64,000 nt of DNA from Thermodesulfovibrio sp. 3462-1. Lineage in GTDB: Bacteria; Nitrospirota; Thermodesulfovibrionia; Thermodesulfovibrionales; Thermodesulfovibrionaceae. The DNA lies in the NCBI RefSeq assembly GCF_040451425.1, contig NZ_CP144374.1:1404501-1468500 (forward strand). The letters are read 5' to 3'. The translations under genes and the position numbers were made by a program. Within the stretch, counting starts at the first letter, position 1; each line of letters starts with the position of its first letter. This document shows, in pieces, positions 18,369-28,590 of the stretch. The notes under the pieces are model-generated. The model searched no databases and was not told the origin of the DNA. It saw only the letters and a program-made list of their open reading frames with translations.

Positions 18369-18805
18369 CAGTGAGCTCCTCCATAAAGAAGAGGTTTAAA
18401 TCTAAAAGCTCTGACTCTTTCTTCTGTATGACAGGATTCACAAATTTGAACATTGAGCTTTCTTTTAATAAACATGGGATTTTTTGTCTCAGCATGTTTT
18501 TTGCCAGGACCGTGGCATACTTCACAACCTGTATTTTTAAGATGAGGTGTTTTTTCTACTGAAACAAACCCTCCTTTTTTACCATATCCTGTTGTATGAC
18601 ATTGAAAACAGCCCTTTAATTCTTCTTCAGTAAATTTATTCTTCATTTTCTCAACTGCGTCAAAGGAATGAGACATTCTTGAATACTTAATAAAATTTTC
18701 GTATTGTTTGATATGACATTTTTTACACATTTCTGTTCCTACATATTCAGAAAATACAATAGAAGGACACAATAAAACAAAAATAGCAATGATTAAATTT
18801 TTCAT
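18368..18805 (-). CDS. Periplasmic tetraheme cytochrome c
   Basis: This 145-residue protein has an N-terminal signal peptide ending near SIVFS. It has four CXXCH motifs (CKKCH, CFQCH, CEVCH, CESCH) spaced as in cytochrome c554-like proteins. It should be exported and matured with four covalent hemes. It is directly upstream of the heme-containing hybrid kinase and overlaps it by one base, so it is probably either the electron partner of the sensor or part of the sensing unit. No respiratory enzyme gene is adjacent. Confidence 0.88.
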   Translation of the reverse strand: MKNLIIAIFVLLCPSIVFSEYVGTEMCKKCHIKQYENFIKYSRMSHSFDAVEKMKNKFTEEELKGCFQCHTTGYGKKGGFVSVEKTPHLKNTGCEVCHGPGKKHAETKNPMFIKRKLNVQICESCHTEERVRAFRFKPLLYGGAH

Positions 18806-18843
18806 AATTTAAGATTATCAAAAACAAAGGAAAATGTAAACTG

Positions 18844-19641
18844 CTACTGTCTTAGTGTTAGTCTTATAATGTTTTTTGCTGTAGCTGTAATTTTATCAAC
18901 CTGAATTACTACTGCAGAAAATATTGATGCAGTGGAAGGAACATCAAATTTTTTAGGCATCTGGGTAAGAAATTTTTCTATAACTTCTTCCTTTTTAAAT
19001 CCAATTACAGAGTCTTCAGGTCCTGTCATACCAACATCAGTAATATAAGCAGTGCCTCTGGGAAGTATTCTTTCATCTGCTGTCTGTACATGCGTATGTG
19101 TTCCAATTATAGCACTTACCTGTCCATCAAAATAGTAAGCAAAAGCTATTTTTTCAGAGGTTGCCTCTGCATGAAAATCTATAAAAATAAATTTTGTTTG
19201 CTCCCTGATTCTTTTTATTTCTTCTTCAGTAGTTCGGAAAGGACAATCAAGCAAATTCATAAAAACTCTTCCTAAAACATTGATCACAGCTATAATATTA
19301 TTTTTTTTCGTTTTAGTTACAATACTTCCAAATCCTGGAATTCCTGCTGGATAATTCAATGGTCTGAGAATTTTTGCCTCTTTCGCAATGTAAGGAATAG
19401 ACTCTTTTTTATCCCAGACATGGTTTCCTGTTGTTATTAAGTCAATTCCATATGAAAAAAGTTCCTGAGCTACATTCTCTGTGATACCAAATCCACCAGC
19501 AGCATTTTCTCCATTTGCAATTACAAATTCAATTTTATACTGTTCAACAAGCCCGGGAAGTATGGCTTTTACGATTTGTCTGCCTGACTTGCCAACAATA
19601 TCACCGATAAAAAGAACATTTAATGTTTCACTACTTTGCAT
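18844..19641 (-). CDS. ymdB: YmdB-family metallophosphoesterase
   Basis: This is a 265-residue cyclic-nucleotide phosphodiesterase of the YmdB family (TIGR00282). It shows the metal-binding motifs [34 protein letters not shown] and GTHTHVQT. In Bacillus, YmdB hydrolyses cyclic nucleotides and interacts with RNase Y. Here it overlaps the rny end by 11 bp, the same rny-ymdB order as in Firmicutes, so a link to RNA turnover is plausible. It is 38 bp downstream of nothing else on its strand before the cytochrome cluster. Confidence 0.9.
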   Translation of the reverse strand: MQSSETLNVLFIGDIVGKSGRQIVKAILPGLVEQYKIEFVIANGENAAGGFGITENVAQELFSYGIDLITTGNHVWDKKESIPYIAKEAKILRPLNYPAGIPGFGSIVTKTKKNNIIAVINVLGRVFMNLLDCPFRTTEEEIKRIREQTKFIFIDFHAEATSEKIAFAYYFDGQVSAIIGTHTHVQTADERILPRGTAYITDVGMTGPEDSVIGFKKEEVIEKFLTQMPKKFDVPSTASIFSAVVIQVDKITATAKNIIRLTLRQ

Positions 19642-21190
19642 ATTCTATGAATCTTGATTCTCTTATTACAGTTACTTTTATCTGACCTGGATAGCTAAGT
19701 TCCTTTTCTATTCTCTTACTTAACTCTTTTGCAATTAAAACACACTCCTCATCTGAAACCATATCAGGTCTTACAATTAATCTTATTTCTCTTCCTGCCT
19801 GAATTGCATAGCAGTTCTGAACTCCCTGAAAAGACATAGCAAGTTCCTCAAGTTTTGTAAGTCTTTTAATATAACTTTCAATTGTTTCTCTTCTCACTCC
19901 AGGTCGGGCTGCTGAAAGAGCATCTGCTGCTGCCACCAGTGCAGACTCAACACAGCTAAACTCCACATCTTCGTGATGACTCAAAATAGCATTTATTACT
20001 TCCTCACTCTCTCCATACTTTCTTGCAAGCATAGCACCAATTTCCTGATGTGAGCCTTCCATCTCATGGTCTACTGCCTTTCCTATGTCATGTAAAAGTC
20101 CTGCTCTTTTCGCAAGTTTTACATTCGCTCCAATTTCACCTGCCATAATTCCACTGAGCCACGCAACTTCTTTTGAATGTTGTAAAACATTCTGTCCATA
20201 AGAGGTTCTGTATTTTAATCTGCCTATGAGTTTTATAATTTCAGGATGAATTCCGCTAAGCCCAAATTCAAATACTGCTTTTTCTCCCTCTTCTTTTATA
20301 GCCAACTCTACATCTCTCCGGGCTTTTTCCACTACCTCTTCTATTCTTGCTGGATGAATTCTACCATCCATAATTAATCTTTCAAGAGCTATTCTGGCAA
20401 TTTCTCTTCTTATAGGATCGAAACAGGAAAGAATTACAAGATCAGGAGTATCATCAACAATAAGATCAACACCTGTCAAAGCCTCAAAAGCTCTAATGTT
20501 TCTTCCTTCTCTCCCAATTATTCTTCCTTTCATTTCATCATTAGGAAGACTTACTGCAGTAACAGTAGCATCAACAACATAATCACTTGCATATCTTTGA
20601 ACCGCAAGACTGAGGATTTCTTTTGCTTTTTTATCAGCTTCCTGCCTTGCTTCATCTTCTATCTTTTTAATGAGTTTTGCTGCCTCAAAACGAGCTTCCT
20701 CTTGTATTTTTCTGAAAAGCTCCTGTTTTGCTTCTTCTTCTTTCATTCCTGCTATTTTTTCAAGAAGTTGTTGCTGCTCAGAAATGAGTTTGTTATAGTG
20801 ATTCTCCTTTTCCTGTAAAAGTTTTTCTTTTGAAAGTATTTCCTTTTCTCTTTTATTTAGTTCAATTTCTCTCTTTTCAGCCTGCTCAATTTTGCGGTCA
20901 ACAAGCTCTTCTTTTTGCCTGAGTCTTTTTTCCTGATAACTAATTTCCTTTGTTTTTTCTTTTATTTCTTTTTCTGCTTCAAATTTTAATTGATATACAA
21001 CCTCTTTAGCTGCAAGTTGGGCTTCTTTTTTTATTGTTTCTGCTTCTTTTTTTGCATCTTCAAGAATTCTCTGTGCTTCTTCATGAACTTTTATCTTATC
21101 TTCTTTAAGTCTATTTTTTTGGATAAAATAAACTACATATCCCGAGACAGCACCAATGACAATCGAAATGAAAATATATAAAAACTCCAT
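19631..21190 (-). CDS. rny: Ribonuclease Y
   Basis: RNase Y is a membrane-tethered endoribonuclease that initiates mRNA decay. The 519-residue protein has one N-terminal membrane helix (residues 2-24), a long charged coiled coil (about 30-190), a KH domain ([15 protein letters not shown]) and an HD domain with [10 protein letters not shown]. These are in the standard order and length. It starts with ATG 21190 after a GGAGG in the leader. The 5' leader contains a 16-bp inverted repeat and lies downstream of the 6S RNA gene. ymdB follows with an overlap. Confidence 0.95.
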   Translation of the reverse strand: MEFLYIFISIVIGAVSGYVVYFIQKNRLKEDKIKVHEEAQRILEDAKKEAETIKKEAQLAAKEVVYQLKFEAEKEIKEKTKEISYQEKRLRQKEELVDRKIEQAEKREIELNKREKEILSKEKLLQEKENHYNKLISEQQQLLEKIAGMKEEEAKQELFRKIQEEARFEAAKLIKKIEDEARQEADKKAKEILSLAVQRYASDYVVDATVTAVSLPNDEMKGRIIGREGRNIRAFEALTGVDLIVDDTPDLVILSCFDPIRREIARIALERLIMDGRIHPARIEEVVEKARRDVELAIKEEGEKAVFEFGLSGIHPEIIKLIGRLKYRTSYGQNVLQHSKEVAWLSGIMAGEIGANVKLAKRAGLLHDIGKAVDHEMEGSHQEIGAMLARKYGESEEVINAILSHHEDVEFSCVESALVAAADALSAARPGVRRETIESYIKRLTKLEELAMSFQGVQNCYAIQAGREIRLIVRPDMVSDEECVLIAKELSKRIEKELSYPGQIKVTVIRESRFIEYAK

Positions 21191-21227
21191 CAGAAAACCT
21201 CCGAAAAATATATTTTAAAGGCTTAAA

Positions 21228-21342
21228 GGGGTTATGATGATGGGACAGAAATTAACTATAAAATCTATTTAAAAATTACATTAAAAAATTAAATAATTTT
21301 ACATCTATCTAAAGTGGATCTCTCCACCATCATCATAACCCC
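21228..21342. repeat. 16-bp perfect inverted repeat in rny leader
   Basis: GGGGTTATGATGATGG (21228-21243) is repeated as its exact reverse complement at 21327-21342. The 83-nt interval is very AT-rich. It lies between the 6S RNA 3' end and the rny start, on the transcribed strand of rny. It could fold as one long-looped hairpin in a 6S read-through or rny leader RNA, or be the ends of a small mobile remnant. No terminal duplication is obvious. Confidence 0.8.
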
Positions 21343-21510
21343 GCCCTGCCGTGTGATAAGGAAAGTTAGATCCCCTTCTGACAAGTGGGTGCCTTGTAGG
21401 TAGGTTAGGCTTCCTCCGAAGAGGCATGCACACCGCTACCTACGCTGGCTCCCTAACGGATCTAACTGCCGGATCCCCTTTCCCTTCCATCACGAGCAGG
21501 GCAGGAAGCC
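21343..21510 (-). ncRNA. ssrS: 6S RNA
   Basis: The minus-strand transcript folds as a long rod: GCCCTGC at the 5' end (21502-21496) pairs with GCAGGGC at the 3' end (21349-21343), and GTGAT with ATCAC lies inside. The apical part reads GTGCATGCCTC, a loop, then GGAGGAAGCCT, closely matching the E. coli 6S segment with GAGCATGCTC and GAGAAGCCT. 6S RNA mimics an open promoter and binds sigma70 RNA polymerase. The length of about 160-170 nt is normal. The 5' end is set by a candidate promoter at 21520-21549. The exact ends are estimates. Confidence 0.85.
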
Positions 21511-21519
21511 TTTAATTAT

Positions 21520-21549
21520 TTTATACCAAAAAGACATCAACATATGCAA
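21520..21549 (-). promoter_or_regulatory. Putative promoter of 6S RNA
   Basis: On the minus strand, a -35 TTGCAT (21549-21544) and a -10 TATAAA (21525-21520) are separated by 18 nt. They would start transcription near 21512, at the 6S RNA 5' end. The assignment rests on spacing and position only. Confidence 0.5.
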
Positions 21550-21589
21550 TCTTTATTTTAAGAAATGTAAAATTACTAACTCTTTCATG

Positions 21590-21595
21590 TATAAT
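21590..21595 (+). promoter_or_regulatory. -10 element of polB, 7 nt before the start codon
   Basis: A perfect TATAAT at 21590-21595 is followed by 7 nt and then the polB ATG at 21603. Transcription should start at or next to the ATG, giving a leaderless mRNA. No ribosome binding site is visible, and the -35 is weak. Confidence 0.5.
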
Positions 21596-21602
21596 TAAAC
21601 AA

Positions 21603-23954
21603 ATGCTATTTTATCTACTGGACATAGATGACTCAGCAGAGGGCATTATCCTTTTTGGAGTAACAGAAGAGGGAAAAAGGGAAAAATTTGTTGATTCATC
21701 ATACAGACCCTGTTTTTTAGTGCTTCCTTCAAATAAAGAAAAGGCTATTGAAGAAATTGAAAAAATCATTAAAGACAATTCGCTTCCAGTTACTGAAATA
21801 ACTGAGGAAACTAAAATTTTTTACGGTGAAGAAAAAAATTTTATAAAAATCTATACAAAGAGGCATCAGGATTTACAAAAAGTAAGAGATGCCATAAAAG
21901 TTCTTGAAGCAAAAAGAGGCGGCTCAGGTTCAATAATTGATGAATTTGAATACCAAACCTCTGCATACAGGATGTATCTTGCTGAAAAAGGTCTGTCCTG
22001 CCTCAGCTGGCTTGATATTGAAATTCGTGGCAATCAGGTTAAATCCATTAAAAAGGCTAACAGAGCTTCACCAAAACTTAAAATTCTTGCCTTTGACATG
22101 GAAGTGCTTGAAGTCAAGCGAGGAAATCCTTCAATTGTAATGATTTCAATATTCGGAGAAGGACTGTCCAAAGTAATTACATATCAGGAAGCAAAATACA
22201 GTATCAATACAATCGTAGTAAAAGATGAAAAAGAACTTATAAAAAACTTTATTGAAACCATCAAGGATTATGACCCTGACATAATTGTTGGATATAACAC
22301 AGACCTTTATGACATGCCGATTTTAAGAGAAAGGGCAAAACAGCTTAAGGTTGACATCGGTATTCTTTCACGGGATAACTCTGGAATAACTCTTTCAAAG
22401 CGAGCAAGATTTACAACTGCAAGACTTATTGGAAGAGTTCATATTGATATATTTAATTTTGTCTTTAACATTCTTTCTCCAATGCTTCAAAGTGAGCAGC
22501 TTACTTTAAAAAATGTATCACAGGAACTTCTCGGTGATACAAAACTTGATATGGAATATGAAGACATTTTGCAGGCATGGGATAAAGGGCATGAGATTGA
22601 CAAGCTTGCAAAATACTGTTTAAAAGATAGCGAATTAGTTTATGAACTTACAAAAATGCTTCTTCCTGATATTGAAGAATTAACAAGAATTACAGGACAG
22701 TCTCTTTTTGACACATCAAGAATGCCTTATAGTCAGCTTGTTGAATGGTATTATATTAAAAAGGCAAAACAACAAAACAGAGTGATTCCAAATCAGCCAA
22801 AGTTTGATGAAATAAAACAGCGTCAGCAAACTACCTATGAAGGAGGATTTGTAAAAGAACCAGAGGTGGGCCTTCACAAAGGAATCGCTGTTGTTGACTT
22901 TGCCTCTCTTTATCCATCAATAATTGCAACATACAACATCTCAATTGATACCCTTAACTGCAGTTGCTGTAAAGACAATGGGTATAAAATTCCCGATTTT
23001 CCCTACTGGTTCTGTAAAAATCGCAAAGGTTTCGAATCTCAGGCAGTTGAAGAACTTTTGATTAAAAGACTTGAATTAAAAAAACAGCTAAAAAAACTTG
23101 ATCCAGACTCTCATGAATACCTACTACTTGATACAAAACAGAGAGCTTTGAAAACAATCATAAATGCCTCATATGGTTATTATGCATATCCTGCAAGTAG
23201 ATGGTATTCAAAAGAGTGTGCTCAGGCAATTACAGCTCTTGGAAGATACTGGATTAAAGAAGTTTTAAAAAAAGCTTCTGAGAAAGGATTTCATGCAATA
23301 TATGCAGATACTGATTCAGCATTTCTAAGAGTTAACAGTAAAGAAGCAGTTGAAGAGTTTATTAAAGAAATAAATCAGAATCTACCAGGGCTTATGAGGC
23401 TTGACTTAGAAGATTTTTATGTCAAAGGACTATTTGTCCCAAGACAAATAGGAGGTGTGGCAAAAAAAAGATATGCTTTGCTTGATGAAAAAGGAAGGTT
23501 AAAAATAAGAGGTCTTGAAGTTGTCAGAAGAGACCTTTGTAAATTTGCAAGAGCTACCCAGCAGGAGATTCTTAAAATATGCCTAATTGAGGAAGACATT
23601 CCAAAAGCATTTAAATACCTTGATGAAAGAGTTAAAGCTTTACGACAAGGCAATTATGATTTAAAAGATCTGGTTGTCTACGAGCAGCTTTCAAAACCTG
23701 TTTCAGAGTATAAGTTGATATCTCCTCATGTAGTAGCTGCGAAGAGATTGCTTGAAAAGGGAATTCCTGTTGGTGAAGGAAGCGTTATCGGATATATAAT
23801 TCAAAAAGGCTCCGGTTCAATAAGTGAAAGAGCTTATCCAATAGAGCTTGCCGATCCATCAAAAATTGACATAGATTACTATATTGAAAATCAGGTTTTA
23901 CCTACTGCAATGAGGATTTTGAAAGTTTTTGAGAATAAAGGCACTTTATTTTAA
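21603..23954 (+). CDS. polB: Family B DNA polymerase (archaeal/Pol II type)
   Basis: This is a 783-residue family B polymerase with proofreading. ExoI (AFDMEVLE, near 163), ExoII (VGYNTDLYDMP) and ExoIII (YCLKDSELVYEL) are intact. Polymerase motif A is DFASLYPSII near 432, motif B KTIINASYGYYAY near 516 and motif C YADTDS near 566. The wording of motifs A-C is closer to archaeal PolB than to E. coli Pol II. It probably acts in repair or lesion bypass rather than as the main replicase, since bacteria use Pol III; that is inference. It diverges from 6S RNA, and its 3' end overlaps the Mut7-C gene by 9 bp. Confidence 0.92.
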   Translation: MLFYLLDIDDSAEGIILFGVTEEGKREKFVDSSYRPCFLVLPSNKEKAIEEIEKIIKDNSLPVTEITEETKIFYGEEKNFIKIYTKRHQDLQKVRDAIKVLEAKRGGSGSIIDEFEYQTSAYRMYLAEKGLSCLSWLDIEIRGNQVKSIKKANRASPKLKILAFDMEVLEVKRGNPSIVMISIFGEGLSKVITYQEAKYSINTIVVKDEKELIKNFIETIKDYDPDIIVGYNTDLYDMPILRERAKQLKVDIGILSRDNSGITLSKRARFTTARLIGRVHIDIFNFVFNILSPMLQSEQLTLKNVSQELLGDTKLDMEYEDILQAWDKGHEIDKLAKYCLKDSELVYELTKMLLPDIEELTRITGQSLFDTSRMPYSQLVEWYYIKKAKQQNRVIPNQPKFDEIKQRQQTTYEGGFVKEPEVGLHKGIAVVDFASLYPSIIATYNISIDTLNCSCCKDNGYKIPDFPYWFCKNRKGFESQAVEELLIKRLELKKQLKKLDPDSHEYLLLDTKQRALKTIINASYGYYAYPASRWYSKECAQAITALGRYWIKEVLKKASEKGFHAIYADTDSAFLRVNSKEAVEEFIKEINQNLPGLMRLDLEDFYVKGLFVPRQIGGVAKKRYALLDEKGRLKIRGLEVVRRDLCKFARATQQEILKICLIEEDIPKAFKYLDERVKALRQGNYDLKDLVVYEQLSKPVSEYKLISPHVVAAKRLLEKGIPVGEGSVIGYIIQKGSGSISERAYPIELADPSKIDIDYYIENQVLPTAMRILKVFENKGTLF

Positions 23955-24440
23955 ATTTTTCAAGATTTCTTTTTTCACTTCATCAATTTTTTCTTTATGC
24001 GTTCCTTTCCAGTAAATTTTACCACAGGATTTGCATATGATAAATTCCTGGTTTGAGAATAAAACATAATCAGGCAGTTGCCCTCGAATTTCTTCTTTTT
24101 TAATGCTCTCAGTCTCTCCATTGCAAACAGGACATCTCGGTTTAAGATTTAAAAGGTCTAATTTAGAACAAAAAGAAAGTAAAACTTCTTTAATCTGCTC
24201 CTTAATTTCTTCTGATTGGATCAGCAAAACTTTTTTTAATAACTTTGATTTAGCAAGAGCGATGTCTCTGGTCAAAAGCACTCTGTCTTCCTGCAAAGAA
24301 AGCTTTATCAACTGTTTATCTGTAAAATCATTCCTGTATAATGTATCAAAACCAAAAAGCCTGAGCCAGCGGCTCAGGCTTCCAAGCATTACATCTGCTA
24401 TAAAACGGGGTAAATCAGTTTTCTTCAATCCCTTTTTCAC
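23946..24440 (-). CDS. Mut7-C RNase-domain protein
   Basis: This 164-residue protein matches the Mut7-C family (a PIN-like fold with a C-terminal zinc ribbon). The N-terminal [22 protein letters not shown] is characteristic, with TRDIALAK as the second acidic site. CPVCNGE and CKSC form the zinc ribbon. Such proteins are predicted ribonucleases; the substrate is unknown. The start at 24440 lies inside the rpoC end (26-bp overlap). A strong terminator-like hairpin lies within codons 20-28, so expression from the rpoC transcript may be limited. Confidence 0.85.
   Translation of the reverse strand: MKKGLKKTDLPRFIADVMLGSLSRWLRLFGFDTLYRNDFTDKQLIKLSLQEDRVLLTRDIALAKSKLLKKVLLIQSEEIKEQIKEVLLSFCSKLDLLNLKPRCPVCNGETESIKKEEIRGQLPDYVLFSNQEFIICKSCGKIYWKGTHKEKIDEVKKEILKNLK
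24354..24381 (-). terminator. Intrinsic terminator of rpoC embedded in the Mut7-C coding sequence
   Basis: On the minus strand AAGCCTGAGCC pairs perfectly with GGCTCAGGCTT (11 bp, 3-nt loop, 24381-24357) and is followed at once by a T run (24358-24354) and another TTTT a few bases on. It starts 34 nt after the rpoC stop, inside the next open reading frame. Confidence 0.65.
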
Positions 24441-27400
24441 TTAATTGTTCTATCTGCATACTGTAAAAGTCGCCTTTTATCAATGTATCTTTATACACTG
24501 GGCAGCCTGTTCCAGCAGGAATAATTCTTCCCATAATTACATTTTCTTTTAATCCCCTCAATTCATCAATCCTTGCCTCAATTGCTGCATCAGTAAGCAC
24601 TCTCGTTGTTTCCTGGAATGAAGCTGCTGATACCCATGACTCTGTTGACAAAGCTGCTTTTGTAATTCCAAGTAAGAGTGGCTTTGCCTGTGCTGGTCTT
24701 CCTCCACGAGCTATAACTTTTTCATTTTCCTCCATGAATGTAAATCTATCAACCTCGTCACCTATGAGAAAAGAAGTGTCTCCAGGATCTTCAATTCTTA
24801 CCTTTTTCATCATCTGCCTTACAATCACTTCAATATGCTTGTCATGTATTGAAACACCCTGGAGTCTATAAACTTTCTGAATTTCATCTACAAGATATCT
24901 CTGAAGTTCTGTAGGACCCAGAATCTCAAGTATGCTGTGAGGATTAATAGATCCATCAATTAATGGCTCACCTGCTTTAACCCAGTCCCCATCGTGAACT
25001 ATTACATGTTTACCCTTTGGAATAATATATTCTCTTGTTTCGTCTGCTCCTCTGACAACTATAACTCTTGAGCCTTTCTGACTTCCTTTAAATTCCACTA
25101 TACCATCTATTTCACTTACAATTGCTGCTTCTCTGGGCCTTCTTGCTTCAAAGAGTTCTGCTACTCTTGGCAGTCCTCCTGTTATATCCTTTGTTTTAAT
25201 AGTTTCTCTTGGAATTTTTGCCAGGATATCTCCTGGTTCTACTAAATCTCCTCTGTCAACTATTAAAATTGCTCCTGCTGGAAGAAGATACCTTGCAGGC
25301 GCTCCTGAAGGAAGCTTGGCTGTTTTGCCTTCTTTATCCTTTATCGTAACACGAGGTCTGTAAGTTGCTGGATAATCAATTACTATTTTATGAGAAAGTC
25401 CTGTGGTAGGATCTGTCTCTTCTTTAAAGGTTACACCTTCTACCATATCACCAAGTGCTACCTTACCGCCTATTTCAGTAATAATTGGAGTTGTATAAGC
25501 ATCCCACTCAGCCAGTCTCTGTCCTGCTTCAACAAACTGACCTTCTTTAACAATCACTTTAGCACCGTATACAAGATTGTATTTTTCTCTTTCTCTTCCA
25601 GAAGAATCTGTAATAACAATCATTGCATTTCTGTTAAGAACAATCAGCGAGCCATCCTTTCTTTCAACAGAGTGAAGATTTTTAAACCTTACTGTTCCTG
25701 AAGTCTTAGCTTCAAGCACAGCCTGTTCAACGATTTTTGTTGCTGCTCCACCTATGTGGAAGGTTCTCATTGTAAGCTGAGTACCTGGCTCTCCAATAGA
25801 CTGAGCAGCAATAACTCCAATTGCCTCACCTATTTCAACAGGTTCACTCCTTGCAAGGTCCATTCCATAACATTTTGAACAAACACCGAATTTCGTTCTG
25901 CATGTGAGCACAGAGCGAATTTTTACTCTATCAATTCCTGCATCCACAATCTTCTTTGCTACCACCTGATCTATTATTGTATCTCTTTTTGCAATAATTT
26001 CCCCTGTTAAAGGATCTTTAACATCTTCTGCCAGTGTTCTACCATATATTCTCTCTTCAAGAGGCATTACTATCTCACCACCTTCTATGAGAGCAGTGAT
26101 ATATATTCCTTCTTTTGTCCCACAATCATGTTCTGTAAGAAATATGTCCTGAGCCACATCAACAAGCCTTCTTGTTAGATAACCAGCATTTGCTGTTTTC
26201 AAAGCTGTGTCTGCTAACCCTTTTCTTGCACCATGCGTGGAGATAAAGTATTGTAGAGGAGTAAGTCCTTCTCTGAAATTGGCTGTAATCGGGGTTTCTA
26301 TAATCTCACCTGAAGGTTTTGCCATAAGTCCTCTCATACCAGCAAGCTGTCTTATCTGTGCAATGCTACCACGAGCACCTGAGTCAGCCATCATGAAGAT
26401 GCTGTTAAATGATCTCCTTTCAGCAAGTTCTTCTGGAGTGAATTCTTTGCCCTTTTCTGCTCCAAGCTCTTTCATCATCTCATCAGCAACTTTCTCCGTA
26501 ACATTCGCCCATATATCTATAACTTTGTTATATCTCTCACCCTGGGTGATTAATCCTTCAGCATACTGCCTTTGAACTTCCATTACCTGAGCTTCTGCTT
26601 CACGAATAAGCTCTGCCTTCTTTGAAGGTATATGCATATCATCAATACATATAGAAATTCCTGACTGAGTGGCAACTTCAAATCCTAATTTTTCAAGCTT
26701 ATTCAAAAATAAAACCGTATCCCTTTTGCCAAAATTATAGTGAATGTATTCAATCAGTTTTCCAAGTTCCTTCTTTGTAAGCTCCTTATTAATCATATTA
26801 AAGGGAACACCCTCGGGCACAATTTCTCTAAAAAGAATTCTTCCTACTGTGGTCTGAACAATTTGTCCGTTCAATCTAACTTTTATTGGAGCATGTTTTC
26901 CCACTGCATTGCTCTGATAAGCGAGAATAACTTCTTCAGGATCAGAAAAAACTTTACCTGCACCTTTTGCTCCCTTCTTTTCTTTTGTAAGATAGTAAAT
27001 TCCTAAAACCATATCCTGTGTTGGCACAACAATAGGTTTACCATTTGCAGGAGAAAGAAGATTTCCCACTGACATCATTAGAACTCTTGCCTCAATTTGA
27101 GCTTCATAAGAAAGAGGAACATGAACAGCCATCTGGTCACCATCAAAATCTGCATTAAAAGCTGTACATACAAGAGGATGAAGCTTTATTGCCTTTCCTT
27201 CTACAAGTACAGGGTCAAAAGCCTGGATTCCAAGTCTGTGCAGAGTTGGAGCTCTGTTTAAAAGCACAGGATGTTCCTGAATCACCTCTTCAAGTGCATC
27301 CCATACTTCAGGACTTTCCTGCTCAACAAGCCTTTTTGCCTGTTTTATTGTTGTTGCATAACCCTTTTCTTCAAGTTTATTAAAAACAAATGGCTTAAAA

Positions 27401-28530
27401 AGCTCAAGAGCCATAGTTTTTGGTAATCCGCATTGATGCATATCAAGTTCAGGTCCCACAACAATTACTGATCTACCTGAATAATCAACTCTTTTACCAA
27501 GAAGATTCTGACGGAACCTTCCCTGTTTGCCCTTTATCATGTCACTTAAGGATTTAAGAGGTCTACGGGTGCCTGCTTTCAGAGCTTTTGAACGCTTGGT
27601 GTTGTCAAAAAGTGTATCTACTGCTTCCTGCAGCATTCGCTTTTCGTTTCTGATAATTACACTCGGAGCTTTAAGCTCCATAAGTCTTTTTAATCTGTTA
27701 TTTCTGTTTATGACTCTCCTGTAAAGATCATTTAAATCTGAAGAAGCAAACCTTCCACCATCAAGAGGAACCAAAGGTCTCAGTTCTGGAGGAAGTACAG
27801 GAATAATGTCAAGAATCATCCATTCAGGCCTATTACCTGAGTTCTTAAAAGCTTCTACGACCTTGAGTCTTTTTGTAAGTTTCTTCTTAATTCCTGTAGA
27901 TGTGGCAGTTTCTATTTTTTCTTTAAGTTCCTTTGTAAGGGCATCAAGATCAATTTTTTTAAGAAGTTCTCTGACAGCTTCTGCTCCCATCCCAACTTTA
28001 AATTTGCTGCCATACTGAGAAACATACTTTTTGTATTCCTCTTCAGTGAGAATATCCTTTTCCTTTAAAGGCGTATCTCCAGGGTCTATAACAATATAGT
28101 CTTCATAATAGATAACTCTTTCAAGCTGTCTGACAGAAAGGTCAAGCAACAGTCCCATTTTACTTGGAACACCTCTGACAAACCATATATGTGCCACAGG
28201 AGCAGCAAGCTCAATATGCCCCATTCTTTCTCTTCTTACCTTGCTCTGAATTACCTCAACCCCGCATTTATCACATATAACACCTTTATGCTTCATTCTT
28301 TTGTATTTACCACAAAGACATTCCCAGTCTTTTATAGGACCGAAAATTTTAGCACAGAAAAGTCCTTCAGGTTCTGGTTTAAATGTTCTGTAATTAATGG
28401 TTTCAGGCTTCTTTACTTCTCCATAAGACCATTCCCTTATTTTTTCAGGTGAAGCAAGTTTTATTCTTATCGCATCAAAATCTCTTGGATTTTTAGGTTT
28501 TTGAAAAAGTGAATAAATATCTTCTGTCAA
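24415..28530 (-). CDS. rpoC: RNA polymerase beta' subunit
   Basis: This is the catalytic largest subunit of RNA polymerase, 1371 residues. Visible are the N-terminal zinc ribbon (CLCGKYKR and CDKCG), the catalytic NADFDGDQM, the bridge helix/trigger loop region (ADSGARGS and [10 protein letters not shown]) and the second zinc site ([13 protein letters not shown]). The start is TTG at 28530 after a GGGGG ribosome site. The spacer to rpoB (28531-28587) carries a 10-nt repeat array overlapping the rpoB stop. It is the last ribosomal-operon gene before the terminator hairpin in the next gene. Confidence 0.97.
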   Translation of the reverse strand: MTEDIYSLFQKPKNPRDFDAIRIKLASPEKIREWSYGEVKKPETINYRTFKPEPEGLFCAKIFGPIKDWECLCGKYKRMKHKGVICDKCGVEVIQSKVRRERMGHIELAAPVAHIWFVRGVPSKMGLLLDLSVRQLERVIYYEDYIVIDPGDTPLKEKDILTEEEYKKYVSQYGSKFKVGMGAEAVRELLKKIDLDALTKELKEKIETATSTGIKKKLTKRLKVVEAFKNSGNRPEWMILDIIPVLPPELRPLVPLDGGRFASSDLNDLYRRVINRNNRLKRLMELKAPSVIIRNEKRMLQEAVDTLFDNTKRSKALKAGTRRPLKSLSDMIKGKQGRFRQNLLGKRVDYSGRSVIVVGPELDMHQCGLPKTMALELFKPFVFNKLEEKGYATTIKQAKRLVEQESPEVWDALEEVIQEHPVLLNRAPTLHRLGIQAFDPVLVEGKAIKLHPLVCTAFNADFDGDQMAVHVPLSYEAQIEARVLMMSVGNLLSPANGKPIVVPTQDMVLGIYYLTKEKKGAKGAGKVFSDPEEVILAYQSNAVGKHAPIKVRLNGQIVQTTVGRILFREIVPEGVPFNMINKELTKKELGKLIEYIHYNFGKRDTVLFLNKLEKLGFEVATQSGISICIDDMHIPSKKAELIREAEAQVMEVQRQYAEGLITQGERYNKVIDIWANVTEKVADEMMKELGAEKGKEFTPEELAERRSFNSIFMMADSGARGSIAQIRQLAGMRGLMAKPSGEIIETPITANFREGLTPLQYFISTHGARKGLADTALKTANAGYLTRRLVDVAQDIFLTEHDCGTKEGIYITALIEGGEIVMPLEERIYGRTLAEDVKDPLTGEIIAKRDTIIDQVVAKKIVDAGIDRVKIRSVLTCRTKFGVCSKCYGMDLARSEPVEIGEAIGVIAAQSIGEPGTQLTMRTFHIGGAATKIVEQAVLEAKTSGTVRFKNLHSVERKDGSLIVLNRNAMIVITDSSGREREKYNLVYGAKVIVKEGQFVEAGQRLAEWDAYTTPIITEIGGKVALGDMVEGVTFKEETDPTTGLSHKIVIDYPATYRPRVTIKDKEGKTAKLPSGAPARYLLPAGAILIVDRGDLVEPGDILAKIPRETIKTKDITGGLPRVAELFEARRPREAAIVSEIDGIVEFKGSQKGSRVIVVRGADETREYIIPKGKHVIVHDGDWVKAGEPLIDGSINPHSILEILGPTELQRYLVDEIQKVYRLQGVSIHDKHIEVIVRQMMKKVRIEDPGDTSFLIGDEVDRFTFMEENEKVIARGGRPAQAKPLLLGITKAALSTESWVSAASFQETTRVLTDAAIEARIDELRGLKENVIMGRIIPAGTGCPVYKDTLIKGDFYSMQIEQLSEKGIEEN

Positions 28531-28550
28531 GGTTTATACCCCCTTACCTT

Positions 28551-28590
28551 AAATTGTTCAAAATAGTTCAACTTCGTTCAACATTGTTTA
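28551..28590 (-). repeat. Four-unit 10-nt repeat array between rpoB and rpoC
   Basis: On the + strand GTTCA or GTTTA begins at 28556, 28566, 28576 and 28586, an exact 10-nt period (TTGAAC on the mRNA strand). The last unit overlaps the rpoB stop codon. GTTCAACATTGTTTAA at 28576-28591 is identical to a stretch upstream of rplJ. Confidence 0.8.

Noticed and set aside
21343-21510. SRP RNA, tmRNA or RNase P RNA at the structured region upstream of rny
   Set aside because: None of their conserved cores is present; the apical GCATGC/GAAGCC-like sequence on the minus strand fits 6S RNA.
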